A stretch of DNA of 64,000 nt from the NCBI GenBank assembly GCA_020852865.1, contig JADYZZ010000054.1:161496-225495 (forward strand), given 5' to 3'. The notes under the pieces were generated by a model. That model made no database searches and had not been told where the DNA came from. It saw only the letters and a program-made list of their open reading frames with translations. Position 1 is the stretch's first letter. Each line of letters begins with the position of its first letter. A program made the position numbers and the translations under genes. This document shows positions 27,909 through 37,428 of the stretch, piece after piece. This DNA is from Rubrivivax sp. (GTDB lineage: Bacteria > Pseudomonadota > Gammaproteobacteria > Burkholderiales > Burkholderiaceae_C).

Positions 27909-28936
27909 GCATTGCCCGCCCGAGCCCCGCCCGCGTCGACCTGCGCACGCGCTACCTGGGCCTGGAACTGCGCAACCCGATCGTCGCGTCGGCCTCGCCG
28001 CTGACGGGCAGCGTCGACAGTCTCGAGCGGCTCGAGCAGGCGGGCGCCGCCGCCGTCGTGCTGCCCTCGCTGTTCGAGGAGGAGATCGAGCACGACGAGA
28101 TGTCGACGCACAACCTCTACCTCTACGGCAGCGAGCTGTCGCCCGAGGCGCGCGGCTTCTTCCCCGAGATGACGGCGAGCGCGTCGACGGTGGAGCGCTA
28201 CCTGCAGCTCGTCGCCGAGGCCAAGCGCGCGCTCGCCATCCCCGTCATCGCCAGCCTGAACGGCCACAGCGCCGGCGGCTGGACGCGCTACGCCAAGCTG
28301 TTCGAGGCCGCCGGCGCCGACGCCATCGAGCTCAACGTCTATTTCCTCGCCACCGACCCCGACGACACGAGCGAGGCCGTCGAGCGCCGCTACGTCGAGC
28401 TCGTGAGCGCGGTGCGCGCCGAGGTGCGCGTGCCGGTGGCGGTGAAGATCGCGCCATACTTCAGCGCGCTGGCGCACATGGCGCAGCGCCTGGTGCAGGC
28501 GGGGGCGGACGGGCTGGTGCTGTTCAACCGTTTCGTGCAGCCCGACATCAGGCTCGACGAGCTCGAGGTGGCGCCGCAGCTGGTGCTGTCGAGTTCCGAC
28601 GAGCTGCGCCTGGCGCTGCGCTGGATCGCCATCCTGCACGGCCGCGTGCCCACGAGCCTGGCCGCCACCGGCGGCGCGCACACGCCGGACGACGTGCTCA
28701 AGCTGCTGCTGGCCGGCGCCGACTGCGTGCTGTGCGCGAGCAGCCTGCTGCAGCACGGCCCCGGGCATGTGGCGCTGCTGCTGAGCGGCCTCGAGCGCTG
28801 GCTGGCCGAGCGCGAATACGCGTCGGTGCGCCAGATGAAGGGCTCGCTCAGCCAGCGTGCCTGCCCCGACCCCGAGGCCTTCGAGCGCGCCAACTACATG
28901 AAGGCGCTCAGGTCGTACACGAGCCCGTTCGCGTGA
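27905..28936 (+). CDS. PyrD-like flavoprotein (dihydroorotate dehydrogenase-like) lacking the catalytic motif
   Basis: 343 residues. Overall it follows the FMN-binding barrel of class 1 dihydroorotate dehydrogenase (N-P-I-V-A-S-A-S-P-L-T near the start, V-A-V-K-I-A-P-Y-F-S, and G-G-A-H-T-P-D-D-V-L-K-L-L-L-A-G-A near the end). The usual N-x-S-C-P-N segment with the catalytic base is replaced by N-V-Y-F-L-A-T-D-P-D-D, so dihydroorotate oxidation is unlikely. Coupled to PFOR by ATGA and in the same operon as a PyrK/NfnA-like domain. The real substrate is unknown. Confidence 0.82.
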   Translation: MSIARPSPARVDLRTRYLGLELRNPIVASASPLTGSVDSLERLEQAGAAAVVLPSLFEEEIEHDEMSTHNLYLYGSELSPEARGFFPEMTASASTVERYLQLVAEAKRALAIPVIASLNGHSAGGWTRYAKLFEAAGADAIELNVYFLATDPDDTSEAVERRYVELVSAVRAEVRVPVAVKIAPYFSALAHMAQRLVQAGADGLVLFNRFVQPDIRLDELEVAPQLVLSSSDELRLALRWIAILHGRVPTSLAATGGAHTPDDVLKLLLAGADCVLCASSLLQHGPGHVALLLSGLERWLAEREYASVRQMKGSLSQRACPDPEAFERANYMKALRSYTSPFA

Positions 28937-28999
28937 CCCGCGCGAGCGCGCGAGAATCCCGCCCGTTCCGTTCCGCCACCCTGTCGAGGAGCCCCTCCC

Positions 29000-29245
29000 A
29001 TGGCCCTGATCATCAACGACGACTGCACCTGCTGCGATGCCTGCGTCGACCCCTGTCCGAACCAGGCGATCACCGCCGACTCGCCGATCTACGTCATCGA
29101 TGCGGCCAAGTGCACCGAATGCGTGGGCGCGTTCGACGAGCCGCAGTGCGTGAGCGTGTGCCCGGCCGACTGCATCGTGCCGGACCCGAACCACGCCGAG
29201 AGCAAGGACGAACTGCTCGCCAAGTACCAGATGCTGCACTCCTGA
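29000..29245 (+). CDS. 2[4Fe-4S] ferredoxin, YfhL/Allochromatium type
   Basis: 81 residues, ATG 29000 with GAGGAG upstream. Two cluster motifs: C9/C12/C15/C19 with an extra Cys at 11 or 12, then C38-x2-C41-x8-C50-x3-C54 with C58. The long loop between the second and third ligands of the second motif and the C-terminal helix are the marks of the Alvin-type ferredoxins, which have very low potentials. Likely electron carrier for PFOR and Nfn. GAGAAT shortly upstream could serve as its own -10 box. Confidence 0.93.
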   Translation: MALIINDDCTCCDACVDPCPNQAITADSPIYVIDAAKCTECVGAFDEPQCVSVCPADCIVPDPNHAESKDELLAKYQMLHS

Positions 29246-29248
29246 GTG

Positions 29249-29264
29249 CCGGCCCCGGGGCCGG
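29249..29264 (+). terminator. 16-bp perfect palindrome after the ferredoxin gene
   Basis: CCGGCCCCGGGGCCGG, starting 4 bp after the ferredoxin stop. It could fold as a strong hairpin and end the PFOR-ferredoxin transcript. No U run follows. Confidence 0.35.
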
Positions 29265-29340
29265 GCCGCGCCCAGCCCGCCCGCCGCGGAAGATCCGGCA
29301 AGGCGGCCGAGCCCCCATGGCTCGCGCGCCCCCCCGGGAC

Positions 29341-29375
29341 CCGCGCCCCGCGCCCCGCGCCCCGCGCCCCGCGCC
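29341..29375 (+). repeat. 7-bp tandem repeat (five copies of ccgcgcc) before ccmA
   Basis: Five perfect copies of ccgcgcc lie in the 160-bp gap between the ferredoxin gene and ccmA, ending about 30 bp before the ccmA start. Copy-number change would shift the distance between any upstream promoter and ccmA. Confidence 0.85.
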
Positions 29376-29405
29376 CCGAGCCGCATCTTGCCGCCCCCCT
29401 CACCC

Positions 29406-30077
29406 ATGGCTGTCGCCGCACCGGCGCCGGCCGACGCGCCGCCGGTGCTGCAGGCGCTCGACCTCGCCGGCCAGCGTGGCGAGCGCGCGCTGTTCGAGCA
29501 CCTCGAGCTCGAGCTCGAGCGCGGCAGCGTGGTCTGGCTGCGCGGGCGCAACGGGCGCGGCAAGACCACCTTGCTGCGCCTGCTCGCCGGCCTGGCCACG
29601 CCGATGGCCGGCCAGGTGTGCGTGCACGGCGCGCCGCAGCGGCGCAGCCAGCCGGGCTGGCGCAGCACGCTCGTCTACATCGGCCACCAGAACGCGCTCA
29701 AGGACGACCTCGGTGCGGCCGAGGCGCTGGCCTTTCTCGAGCGCCTCGGCGGGCGCCGGCCCGAGCCGGCGCGCCTGGACGCGGCGCTCGCCCGCCTGGG
29801 CGTGCAGCACAAGCGGCGCGCGCCGGTGCGCACGCTCAGCCAGGGGCAGCGGCGGCGCGTCGCGCTGGCGCGCCTGGCGCTCGCGCTCGACTGCACCTTG
29901 TGGCTGCTCGACGAGCCGTTCGACGCGCTCGACGCCGACGGCGTGCACGCACTCAACGAACTGCTCGCCGAGCACGCCGCGCGCGGCGGCGCGACGCTGC
30001 TCACCAGCCACCAGGCGCTCAGCCTGGCCGAGCCGGTGCCGCGCATCTTCGACCTCGACCGCCTGGCGGCGGAGTGA
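29406..30077 (+). CDS. ccmA: heme exporter ATP-binding protein CcmA
   Basis: 223 residues from ATG 29406; a TTG at 29388 is the in-frame alternative. ABC ATPase with Walker A G-R-N-G-R-G-K-T-T-L, signature L-S-Q-G-Q-R-R-R-V-A-L-A and Walker B L-W-L-L-D-E-P. Works with CcmB, CcmC and CcmD to release heme-loaded CcmE for cytochrome c maturation. First gene of a nine-gene ccm operon; cytochromes c are presumably needed by respiratory chains outside the window. Confidence 0.93.
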   Translation: MAVAAPAPADAPPVLQALDLAGQRGERALFEHLELELERGSVVWLRGRNGRGKTTLLRLLAGLATPMAGQVCVHGAPQRRSQPGWRSTLVYIGHQNALKDDLGAAEALAFLERLGGRRPEPARLDAALARLGVQHKRRAPVRTLSQGQRRRVALARLALALDCTLWLLDEPFDALDADGVHALNELLAEHAARGGATLLTSHQALSLAEPVPRIFDLDRLAAE

Positions 30078-30083
30078 CGGCGC

Positions 30084-30752
30084 GTGCGCGACCTCTTCAT
30101 CGCCGTCCTCCTGCGCGACCTGCGGCTGGCTTCGCGGCGGCGCATCGACTCGCTGCTGCCGCTGGTGTTCTTCCTGGTGGCGATCAGCCTGTTCCCGCTC
30201 GGCGTCGGGCCCGAGCCGCAGACGCTGCGCCAGATCGCCCCGGGCATCGTCTGGGTCTGCGCGCTGCTGGCCACGATGCTGTCGGTGAACCAGCTGTTCG
30301 CCGGCGATCTGGCCGACGGCTCGCTCGAGCAGATGCTGCTCGCGCCGCAGCCGGCGCTGGCGATGGTGGCCGCCAAGTGCGCGGTGCACTGGCTGGTGAC
30401 CGGGCTGCCGCTGATCGTGGCCACACCGCTGGTGGGCGTGCTGTTCGACATGTCTGCAGCCGCGCTGACGGCGCTGCTGCTCGGCCTGGCGCTCGGCACG
30501 CCCATCCTCAGCCTGCTCGGCGCGCTGGGCGCCGCGCTCACGCTCGGGCTGCGCAGCGGCGGCATGCTGCTCATCCTGATCGTGCTGCCGCTGGCGACGC
30601 CGGCGCTGATCTTCGGCGCCGGCGCGGTGGGCAACTACGAGGCGGGGCTGTCGGCGAGCGGCCATTTCTCGCTGCTCGGCGCGCTGCTCATCGCCACCGC
30701 GCTCGGCGCGCCGCCGGCCACGGCCGCGGCGCTGCGCATCTCGACCGAATGA
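30084..30752 (+). CDS. ccmB: heme exporter membrane protein CcmB
   Basis: 222 residues from GTG 30084, 6 bp after ccmA. Six predicted membrane helices and family segments L-R-D-L-R-L-A-S-R-R and F-A-G-D-L-A-D-G-S-L-E-Q-M-L-L. Membrane partner of CcmA. Confidence 0.92.
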   Translation: MRDLFIAVLLRDLRLASRRRIDSLLPLVFFLVAISLFPLGVGPEPQTLRQIAPGIVWVCALLATMLSVNQLFAGDLADGSLEQMLLAPQPALAMVAAKCAVHWLVTGLPLIVATPLVGVLFDMSAAALTALLLGLALGTPILSLLGALGAALTLGLRSGGMLLILIVLPLATPALIFGAGAVGNYEAGLSASGHFSLLGALLIATALGAPPATAAALRISTE

Positions 30753-30809
30753 ACCGGAGTTGACGCCGCTCGCCTGCAGGCCGCGCACCGGCAGCGGACA
30801 ATCGCGACC

Positions 30810-31601
30810 ATGAATTCCGCCTCCGCCGCCGGTTCCGCGGCGACGTCGCTGCGCCTGTACCGGTTTGCCGCGCCGTCGCGCTTCTATGCGCTCACCGGAC
30901 GGCTCGTCCCCTGGCTGTGGCTGATCACCGCCGCGTTCGCTCTGGCCGGCCTGTACACGGGCTTCTTCGTCGCGCCCACCGACGCCACGCAGGGCGAGAG
31001 CTACCGCATCATCTTCATCCACGTGCCGGCGGCCTGGATGTCGATGCTGCTGTACCTGGTGATGGCCTTCTGGGCCGCCATCGGCTGGGCCTTCAACGCG
31101 CGCCTGGCCTCGATGCTCGCGCGCGCGATCGCGCCCACCGGCGCGCTGTTCACCTTCCTGGCGTTGTGGACCGGCGCGTTCTGGGGTCGCCCGGCCTGGG
31201 GCGCCTGGTGGGTGTGGGACGCGCGCCTGACCACCGAGCTGATCCTGCTCTTCCTCTACCTCGGCTTCATCGCGCTCGTCAACGCCATCGACGACGTGCG
31301 CCGCGCCGACCACGCCGGCGCGCTGCTGGCGCTGGTGGGCAGCGTCAACGTGCCCATCATCTACTTCTCGGTCAAGTGGTGGAACACGCTGCACCAGGGC
31401 GCGACGGTGAGCATGACCGCCGCGCCCAAGATGGCCAGCACGATGCTCGGCGCGATGCTGCTGATGACGCTCGCCTGCTGGGCCTACGCCTTCGCGGTGG
31501 TGTTCATGCGGGTGCGCGCCGTCATCGTCGAGCGCGAAGCCCATACCGCGTGGGTGGACGAACTCGTCGGCGTGCGGCCCCGGGGAACAATCCGTCCATG
31601 A
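30810..31601 (+). CDS. ccmC: heme-handling protein CcmC
   Basis: 263 residues, six membrane helices. Contains the tryptophan-rich heme motif [12 protein letters not shown] flanked by conserved histidines (F-I-H-V-P-A-A-W and W-W-N-T-L-H-Q-G). Loads heme on CcmE. GACAAT at 30797-30802, 8 bp before the start, could act as a -10 box giving an almost leaderless transcript, although the gene also fits the ccm operon. Ends with ATGA overlap to ccmD. Confidence 0.95.
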   Translation: MNSASAAGSAATSLRLYRFAAPSRFYALTGRLVPWLWLITAAFALAGLYTGFFVAPTDATQGESYRIIFIHVPAAWMSMLLYLVMAFWAAIGWAFNARLASMLARAIAPTGALFTFLALWTGAFWGRPAWGAWWVWDARLTTELILLFLYLGFIALVNAIDDVRRADHAGALLALVGSVNVPIIYFSVKWWNTLHQGATVSMTAAPKMASTMLGAMLLMTLACWAYAFAVVFMRVRAVIVEREAHTAWVDELVGVRPRGTIRP

Positions 31602-31777
31602 ACTGGTCCACTCCTTCCGAATTCCTCGCCATGGGCGGCTACGGCCTCTACGTCTGGGGGTCCTACGCCGCCATGCTGCTGCTGATGGGCGCCGAGCCGC
31701 TGCTGGCGCGGCGCCGCCATCGGCAGGCCTTGCAGGACGCGGCCGAGGCGGCCGCCTCCGACCGGAGCCAACCATGA
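31598..31777 (+). CDS. ccmD: heme exporter accessory protein CcmD
   Basis: 59 residues; ATGA overlaps at both ends. Typical CcmD pattern: [12 protein letters not shown], one membrane helix (about 14-34), then a charged cytoplasmic tail. Stabilises the CcmC-CcmE complex. Confidence 0.9.
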   Translation: MNWSTPSEFLAMGGYGLYVWGSYAAMLLLMGAEPLLARRRHRQALQDAAEAAASDRSQP

Positions 31778-32238
31778 AGACCCGACACAAGCGCCTGGCC
31801 ATCGTCGGCGGTCTCGTCGTCGCCGTCGGCGCGATCGCCGCCCTCGTGCTCAACGCCTTCCAGAGCAACCTGGTGTTCTTCTACTCGCCCACCCAGGTGG
31901 TGGCCAAGGAAGCGCCCAGCGGCCGCACCTTCCGCATCGGCGGCCTGGTGCAGACCGGTTCGGTGAAGGTCGACGGCACCCAGGTGCAGTTCGTCGTCAC
32001 CGACTCGGCGCAATCGGTGCCGGTGCGCTACACGGGCATCCTTCCCGACCTGTTCAAGGAGGGCAAGGGCGTGGTCGCCCAGGGCCAGCTGCAAGGCGAG
32101 GTGTTCGTCGCGCGCGAGGTGCTGGCCAAGCACGACGAGAACTACATGCCGCCCGAGGCCGCCGACGCGCTGGCCAAGGCGCAGCACGGCGACCAGAAGT
32201 ACGGCAAGACGCTGGCCGGCCAAGGAGCGCCGAAGTGA
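31774..32238 (+). CDS. ccmE: heme chaperone CcmE
   Basis: 154 residues, ATGA overlap with ccmD. N-terminal anchor helix (about 8-28), then the periplasmic beta barrel; the covalent heme-binding His120 is in [11 protein letters not shown]. Carries heme from CcmC to CcmF. Ends with a GTGA overlap to ccmF. Confidence 0.96.
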   Translation: MKTRHKRLAIVGGLVVAVGAIAALVLNAFQSNLVFFYSPTQVVAKEAPSGRTFRIGGLVQTGSVKVDGTQVQFVVTDSAQSVPVRYTGILPDLFKEGKGVVAQGQLQGEVFVAREVLAKHDENYMPPEAADALAKAQHGDQKYGKTLAGQGAPK

Positions 32239-34217
32239 TCCCGGAAGCGGGCCATTTCCTGCTCTGGCTGGCGCTGGGCACCGGGCTCGTGCTGGGCATC
32301 GTGCCGCTCGCGGGCGCGGCACGCGGCAACGCCGCCTGGATGGCGCTGGCGCGGCCGGCGGCGCTCGCGCAGTTCGTGTTCGTCGCCGGCGCCTTCGCCT
32401 GTCTGACCGCGGCCTTCGTCGGCAACGACTTCTCGGTGCTGTACGTCGCCTCCAACTCCAACAGCGCGCTGCCGCTGCCGTACCGCCTGTCGGCGGTATG
32501 GGGCAGCCACGAAGGCTCGATGCTGCTGTGGCAGCTCATGCTGGTGGGCTGGACGCTGGCGGTGGCGCTGTTCTCGCGCCACCTGCCGCTGCCGGTGGTG
32601 GCGCGCATCCTCGCGGTGATGGGTTGGCTGGCGGTCGGCTTCACGCTCTTCACGCTCGTCACCTCCAACCCCTTCGAGCGCCTGGTGCCGGCCGTGCCCG
32701 ACGGCCGCGACCTCAACCCGCTGCTGCAGGACCCGGGCATGGTGCTGCACCCGCCGCTGCTGTACATGGGCTACGTCGGCTTCTCGGTGGCCTTCGCCTT
32801 CGCGGTGGCGGCGCTCATCGGCGGCAACCTCGACACCACCTGGGCGCGCTGGACGCGGCCCTGGACGACCGCGGCCTGGATCTTCCTCACGCTGGGCATC
32901 GCGATCGGCAGCTGGTGGGCCTACTACGAACTCGGCTGGGGCGGCTGGTGGTTCTGGGATCCGGTCGAGAACGCCTCGTTCATGCCCTGGCTCGTGGGCA
33001 CGGCGCTGATCCACTCGCTGGCGGTGACCGAGAAGCGCGGCAGTTTCAAGAACTGGACCGTGCTGCTCGCGATCCTCGCCTTCTCGCTGTCGCTGCTGGG
33101 CACCTTCCTCGTGCGCTCGGGCGTGCTGAGTTCGGTGCACGCCTTCGCCACCGACCCCCGGCGCGGCCTGTTCATCCTCACCTTCCTGGCCGCGGTGATC
33201 GGCATCTCGCTCGGCCTGTATGCCTGGCGCGCACCCAAGGTCGGCCTGGGCGCGCGCTTCGAGCTCGTCTCGCGCGAGACGCTGCTGCTCGTCAACAACG
33301 TGCTGCTGCTGGTGGCCGCCGGCGCCGTGCTGCTGGGCACGATGTACCCGCTGCTGCTCGACGCGCTCGGCCTGGGCAAGATCTCGGTCGGTCCGCCCTA
33401 CTTCGACACCGTGTTCGTGCCGCTGATGACGCCGCTCGTCGTGCTCATCGGCGTCGGCCCGTTGGCGCGCTGGAAGAAGGCCGAGCTGCCCGACCTGGTG
33501 CGGCGCCTGCGCTGGGCCGGCGGCGCCGCCGTCGTCGCCACGGCGCTGTCGCTGTGGCAGGCCGGCAAGCTGTCGTGGCTGGCCGCGCTCGGGCTGCTGC
33601 TGGCCTTCTGGATCCTCGCCGCGGTGCTCACCGACCTGTGGGAGCGCGTGCGCCCGGCCGGCGGCGTGCGCGGCGCGCCGCTGCAGCGCCTGGGCCAGGT
33701 GCCGCGCGCGATCGTGGGCATGATGCTCGCGCACCTGGGCGTCGGCGTCTTCATCTTCGGCGTCACGATGGTCAAGACCTACGAGATCGAGCGCGACGTC
33801 AACATGGCCCCCGGCGACACGACGTCGATCGCCGGCTACACGTTCACATTCCAGGGCGTGCGCGACGTGCCCGGGCCCAACTACCAGGCCGCGCAGGGGC
33901 TGGTGACGGTCACCCGCAACGGCCGCGAGATCGCGCAGATGCGCCCCGAGAAGCGCATCTACCGCGTGCAGACGATGCCGATGACCGAGGCCGCGATCCG
34001 CTCGCGCCCGACCGGCGACCTGTACGTCTCGCTGGGCAACGCCACCGAGCGCGGCGCCTGGGTCGTGCGCATCTACCACAAGCCCTTCGTCACCTGGATC
34101 TGGGGCGGCTGCCTGCTGATGGCGTTCGGCGGCCTGGTCGCCGCGAGCGACCGCCGCTACCGGCTCGCGCGGCGCGAGCGCAGCGCGCCGGCCGCCGCTG
34201 CCGGAGCTGCGGCATGA
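32235..34217 (+). CDS. ccmF: cytochrome c heme lyase subunit CcmF
   Basis: 660 residues from GTG 32235, about 15 membrane helices. The tryptophan-rich signature is [24 protein letters not shown] near residue 95 and other conserved histidines are present. Ligates heme to apocytochrome c together with CcmH and CcmI. ATGA overlap with ccmG. Confidence 0.96.
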   Translation: MIPEAGHFLLWLALGTGLVLGIVPLAGAARGNAAWMALARPAALAQFVFVAGAFACLTAAFVGNDFSVLYVASNSNSALPLPYRLSAVWGSHEGSMLLWQLMLVGWTLAVALFSRHLPLPVVARILAVMGWLAVGFTLFTLVTSNPFERLVPAVPDGRDLNPLLQDPGMVLHPPLLYMGYVGFSVAFAFAVAALIGGNLDTTWARWTRPWTTAAWIFLTLGIAIGSWWAYYELGWGGWWFWDPVENASFMPWLVGTALIHSLAVTEKRGSFKNWTVLLAILAFSLSLLGTFLVRSGVLSSVHAFATDPRRGLFILTFLAAVIGISLGLYAWRAPKVGLGARFELVSRETLLLVNNVLLLVAAGAVLLGTMYPLLLDALGLGKISVGPPYFDTVFVPLMTPLVVLIGVGPLARWKKAELPDLVRRLRWAGGAAVVATALSLWQAGKLSWLAALGLLLAFWILAAVLTDLWERVRPAGGVRGAPLQRLGQVPRAIVGMMLAHLGVGVFIFGVTMVKTYEIERDVNMAPGDTTSIAGYTFTFQGVRDVPGPNYQAAQGLVTVTRNGREIAQMRPEKRIYRVQTMPMTEAAIRSRPTGDLYVSLGNATERGAWVVRIYHKPFVTWIWGGCLLMAFGGLVAASDRRYRLARRERSAPAAAAGAAA

Positions 34218-34777
34218 AGCGCTGGCAGTTCATCGTGCCGCTGGGCCTCTTCGCCGTGCTGGTCGGCTTTCTCGTCGCCGGCCTCAACCTCAACCCACGC
34301 GAGGTGCCCTCGCCGCTGATCGGCAAACCGGCGCCCGAGTTCAGGCTGCCGCGCCTGGACGATCCGGCGCAGAGCATCGGCCGCACCGAGCTGCTCGGCA
34401 AGGTCTGGATGCTCAACGTCTGGGCCTCGTGGTGCGTGGCCTGCCGCGAGGAGCACCCGCTGCTGGTGGCGTTCGCGCGCCGCAGGGTGGTGCCGATCTA
34501 CGGCCTCAACTACAAGGACCAGCCGGCCGCGGCCAAGGGCTGGCTGGCGCGCCTAGGCAACCCCTACGAAGCGTCGATCACCGACAGCGACGGCCGCGTC
34601 GGCATCGACTACGGCGTATACGGCGTGCCCGAAACCTTCGTCGTCGACAAGCGCGGCGTCATCCGCTACAAGCAGATCGGCCCGGTCACGCCCGAGGCGC
34701 TGCAGGACAAGATCGAACCGCTGCTGAAGAAACTGCAGGCCGAGAATGCCCCAGCCAACCCCGCCAGCCCGGCCTGA
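34214..34777 (+). CDS. ccmG: thiol:disulfide interchange protein CcmG/DsbE
   Basis: 187 residues. N-terminal anchor, then a thioredoxin fold with active site W-C-V-A-C (in W-A-S-W-C-V-A-C-R-E-E-H) and the cis-proline loop G-V-P-E-T-F. Reduces the apocytochrome c CXXCH cysteines. The C-terminus overlaps the start of ccmH by 32 bp. Confidence 0.95.
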   Translation: MKRWQFIVPLGLFAVLVGFLVAGLNLNPREVPSPLIGKPAPEFRLPRLDDPAQSIGRTELLGKVWMLNVWASWCVACREEHPLLVAFARRRVVPIYGLNYKDQPAAAKGWLARLGNPYEASITDSDGRVGIDYGVYGVPETFVVDKRGVIRYKQIGPVTPEALQDKIEPLLKKLQAENAPANPASPA

Positions 34778-35306
34778 TCCCGGGCCGCAGCGGCCGCGCC
34801 GGACGCGCCGGCGCGGCCTGGCCGCTGCCGCGCTGCTCGCCGTCGTCGCTGCGGCCGGCGCCAAGGAAGCGCCGCCGGTCGCCGCCGACCCGGCGCTCGA
34901 GGCGCGCCTGCAGGCCGTCACCGCCGAGCTGCGCTGCCTGGTCTGCCAGAACCAGACTATCGCCGATTCGAACGCCGATCTCGCCGTCGACCTGCGCAAC
35001 CAGGTGCGCGACATGCTGCGCCAGGGCAGGAGCGAGCGCGAGATCATCGACTACATGACGGCGCGCTACGGCGACTTCGTGCTCTACCGCCCGCCGGTGC
35101 GGGGCACGACGGCGCTGCTGTGGTTCGGCCCGGCCGTGCTGCTCGTGGGCGGCGTGCTGGTGCTGGTGCTGGTGCTGCGTCGCCGCAGCCGCATGGCGGC
35201 CGAGCACTTCGAACCCGACGAGGACGACGAGGCGGGCGACAGCGCGCAGGCCGCGCCCGGCGTCCCCTCCCCTTCTGCCGCACCCCCTGGCGCACCGTCC
35301 CGATGA
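34746..35306 (+). CDS. ccmH: cytochrome c maturation thioreductase CcmH (N-terminal type)
   Basis: 186 residues. Signal region R-R-T-R-R-R-G-L-A-A-A-A-L-L-A, then the redox motif L-R-C-L-V-C-Q-N-Q-T-I and a C-terminal membrane helix (about 124-145). Start ATG 34746 lies inside ccmG; the leader before the signal is long and Pro/Arg-rich, so a later start cannot be excluded. ATGA overlap with ccmI. Confidence 0.92.
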   Translation: MPQPTPPARPDPGPQRPRRTRRRGLAAAALLAVVAAAGAKEAPPVAADPALEARLQAVTAELRCLVCQNQTIADSNADLAVDLRNQVRDMLRQGRSEREIIDYMTARYGDFVLYRPPVRGTTALLWFGPAVLLVGGVLVLVLVLRRRSRMAAEHFEPDEDDEAGDSAQAAPGVPSPSAAPPGAPSR

Positions 35307-36481
35307 AAGATCCGATCCCTGCGCTGCGCCGGCAGCTCGAGCAGCTGCGCGAGCGCCACGCGCGCGGCCTGCTCGACGCCGCCTCCTACGAGCGCGAGAA
35401 GGGCCGCCTCGAGCGCGAACTGCTCGACCGCGTGCTGGCGCACGATGCGCCGTCCGCCGGCACCGCTGCGGCCCGGCCGCGTCCGTCGCTGCAGCTGGTG
35501 GCGCTGCTGAGCGTGGCCGTCGTCGCGCTGGCCGTCGTCGGCTATGCCGGCACCGGCTCGCCCAGCCTGATCTTCGGTCCGCCGCCGCAGGCCGACGCCG
35601 GCGCCGGTTCGCCGCACGAGCTGTCGGGCGAGCAGTTCGCCGCGGCCGTCGACAAGCTGGCACGCAAGCTCGAACAGGAGCCCGCCAACTTCGAGGGCTG
35701 GGCGATGCTCGGGCGCTCGTACATGCAGCTCGAGCGCTTCGCCGATGCGTCACGGGCCTACGCCAAGGCGGTGGCGCTCAACGGCAACGACGCGCGCGTG
35801 CTCGTCGACTACGCCGACGCGCTGGCCGTCGCGAACAACCGCAACCTCGAAGGCGAGCCGATGAAGCTCGTCGAGCGCGCGCTCGCACTCGAGCCCGACA
35901 ACCAGAAAGCGCTCGCGCTGGCCGGCAGCGCGGCGTTCAACCGCCAGGACTACAAGGGGGCCGTGCGCTGGTGGGAACGGCTGGCCGCGGTGGCGCCGGC
36001 CGACAGCCCGTTCCGCCAGCAGCTGCAGGGCAGCATCGACGAGGCGCGTCAGCGCGGCGGGCTGCCGCCGGCCGCGATGCCCGGCGGCGCGGCGGCGGGC
36101 GCCGGCACACCGCCGCAGGCGGCCGCCAGCGGCGCGGGCAGCGTCAGCGGCAGCGTGCGCCTGGCGCCGGCGCTGGCCGCGCAGGCCCGGCCCGACGACA
36201 CGGTGTTCGTGCTGGCGCGCCCGGCCGAGGGCTCGCGCATGCCGCTGGCCATCGTGCGCAAGCAGGTGCGCGACCTGCCGTTCGAGTTCGTGCTCACCGA
36301 TGCGATGGCGATGGCACCGGACGCGCGCATGTCGCTGTTCCCGAAGATCGTGATCGACGCGCGCGTCAGCAAGAGCGGCCAGGCGCAGCCGAGCGCGGGC
36401 GACCTCGCCGGGCACTCGGCCACCGTGGCCAACGACGCTGCCGGCGTGGTCGTCGAGATCAACGAGGTGGTGCGCAACTAA
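35303..36481 (+). CDS. ccmI: cytochrome c maturation TPR protein CcmI
   Basis: 392 residues. N-terminal membrane part, tetratricopeptide repeats at about 110-240 ([29 protein letters not shown]), an Ala/Gly linker, and a C-terminal beta-rich domain (about 280-390). Presents apocytochrome c to CcmF/CcmH. Last ccm gene. Confidence 0.92.
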   Translation: MKDPIPALRRQLEQLRERHARGLLDAASYEREKGRLERELLDRVLAHDAPSAGTAAARPRPSLQLVALLSVAVVALAVVGYAGTGSPSLIFGPPPQADAGAGSPHELSGEQFAAAVDKLARKLEQEPANFEGWAMLGRSYMQLERFADASRAYAKAVALNGNDARVLVDYADALAVANNRNLEGEPMKLVERALALEPDNQKALALAGSAAFNRQDYKGAVRWWERLAAVAPADSPFRQQLQGSIDEARQRGGLPPAAMPGGAAAGAGTPPQAAASGAGSVSGSVRLAPALAAQARPDDTVFVLARPAEGSRMPLAIVRKQVRDLPFEFVLTDAMAMAPDARMSLFPKIVIDARVSKSGQAQPSAGDLAGHSATVANDAAGVVVEINEVVRN

Positions 36482-36651
36482 GCCGGCGGCGTGCGCATGT
36501 GCCGGCGGCGCACGGCATGCCCCGCACCGCGTTCTGGTGATCGGAGTCAACTCGGCGCCGTGCCGCGGCGACGACACTGCGCCCCACGGTGCGACGAGTC
36601 GTCGCACCGGATGCAACGACGAGGGCACACCGAGTGCGAGCGCACGCCGAG
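36482..36651. promoter_or_regulatory. ccmI-frdC intergenic region with two palindromic sites
   Basis: 170 bp. GTGATCGGAGTCAA at 36537-36550 is a near-FNR site (one mismatch in TTGA-N6-TCAA). At 36587-36609 is the longer inverted repeat listed next. Both stand before the fumarate reductase/complex I operon. No clear -35/-10 pair was found. Confidence 0.4.
36587..36609. promoter_or_regulatory. 23-bp inverted repeat before frdC
   Basis: CGGTGCGACGA-G-TCGTCGCACCG: perfect 11-bp arms around a single central base. No U run follows, so an operator is more likely than a terminator. The protein that might bind it is unknown. Confidence 0.5.
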
Positions 36652-37428
36652 ATGCCGGTCCGCGCGAGTCCGCTCGCAGTGCCGCGCAAGAGCCGCTGGC
36701 CGGCGCGCATGGATCTTGTACAGAGCCTTTCGGGCCTCGTCCTCGCCCTGTTCATGTGGGGCCACATGTTCTTCGTCGCGTCGATCCTGCTCGGCAACGA
36801 CGCGATGTGGTCGATCACGAAGATGTTCGAGGGCTACTTCGTCTTCGGCCGCAGCCTGCCCGTGCTGGTGTCCTTCGTCGTCGCGGCCGTGGCGGCACTC
36901 GTCGTGCTGCACGCCTTCCTCGCGATGCGCAAGTTCCCGGCCAGCTGGCGCCAGTACAGCGCCTTCGTGCAGCACCGCGCCGCGCTCGGCCACGGCGACA
37001 CCACGCTGTGGTGGGTGCAGGCGATCACCGGCTTCATGCTCTTCTTCCTCGCCTTCCCGCACCTGTACCAGATGCTGATGCATCCGGGCGCGATCGGGCC
37101 CTTCGGCTCGGGCGACCGCGTCTGGCGCGGCGCCTGGTGGCCGCTGTACCTGGTACTGCTGTTCGCCGTCGAGCTGCACGGCGGCATCGGCCTGTATCGC
37201 CTGGCCGTCAAGTGGGGCTGGCTGCAGGGTACCGACCCGGACGCCGGCCGTGCGCGGCTGAAGACGCTCAAGTGGGCGCTGACCGTGTTCTTCGTCGTGC
37301 TCGGCCTGGCCACGCTCGCCGCCTACATGAAGATCGGCATCGAACGCGCCGGCCGCGGCGCGCCCCTGGGCGAAGAGTACGTTCCGGGCTGGGTCCGGCC
37401 GGGCGGTGCAGCGGAGCCGGGCCGGTGA
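36652..37428 (+). CDS. frdC: Wolinella-type fumarate reductase diheme cytochrome b subunit
   Basis: 258 residues from ATG 36652; ATG 36709 and 36589 are alternatives, but the segment K-S-R-W-P-A-R before 36709 matches the Wolinella FrdC N-terminus (recalled), so the start must be upstream of it. Five membrane helices. His38, His87, His137 and His176 correspond to the four axial heme ligands, Glu60 to the menaquinol-site glutamate and Glu174 to the helix-V glutamate of the E-pathway. All are in strongly conserved surroundings ([27 protein letters not shown]). Predicts menaquinol:fumarate reduction. GTGA overlap with frdA. Confidence 0.93.
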   Translation: MPVRASPLAVPRKSRWPARMDLVQSLSGLVLALFMWGHMFFVASILLGNDAMWSITKMFEGYFVFGRSLPVLVSFVVAAVAALVVLHAFLAMRKFPASWRQYSAFVQHRAALGHGDTTLWWVQAITGFMLFFLAFPHLYQMLMHPGAIGPFGSGDRVWRGAWWPLYLVLLFAVELHGGIGLYRLAVKWGWLQGTDPDAGRARLKTLKWALTVFFVVLGLATLAAYMKIGIERAGRGAPLGEEYVPGWVRPGGAAEPGR

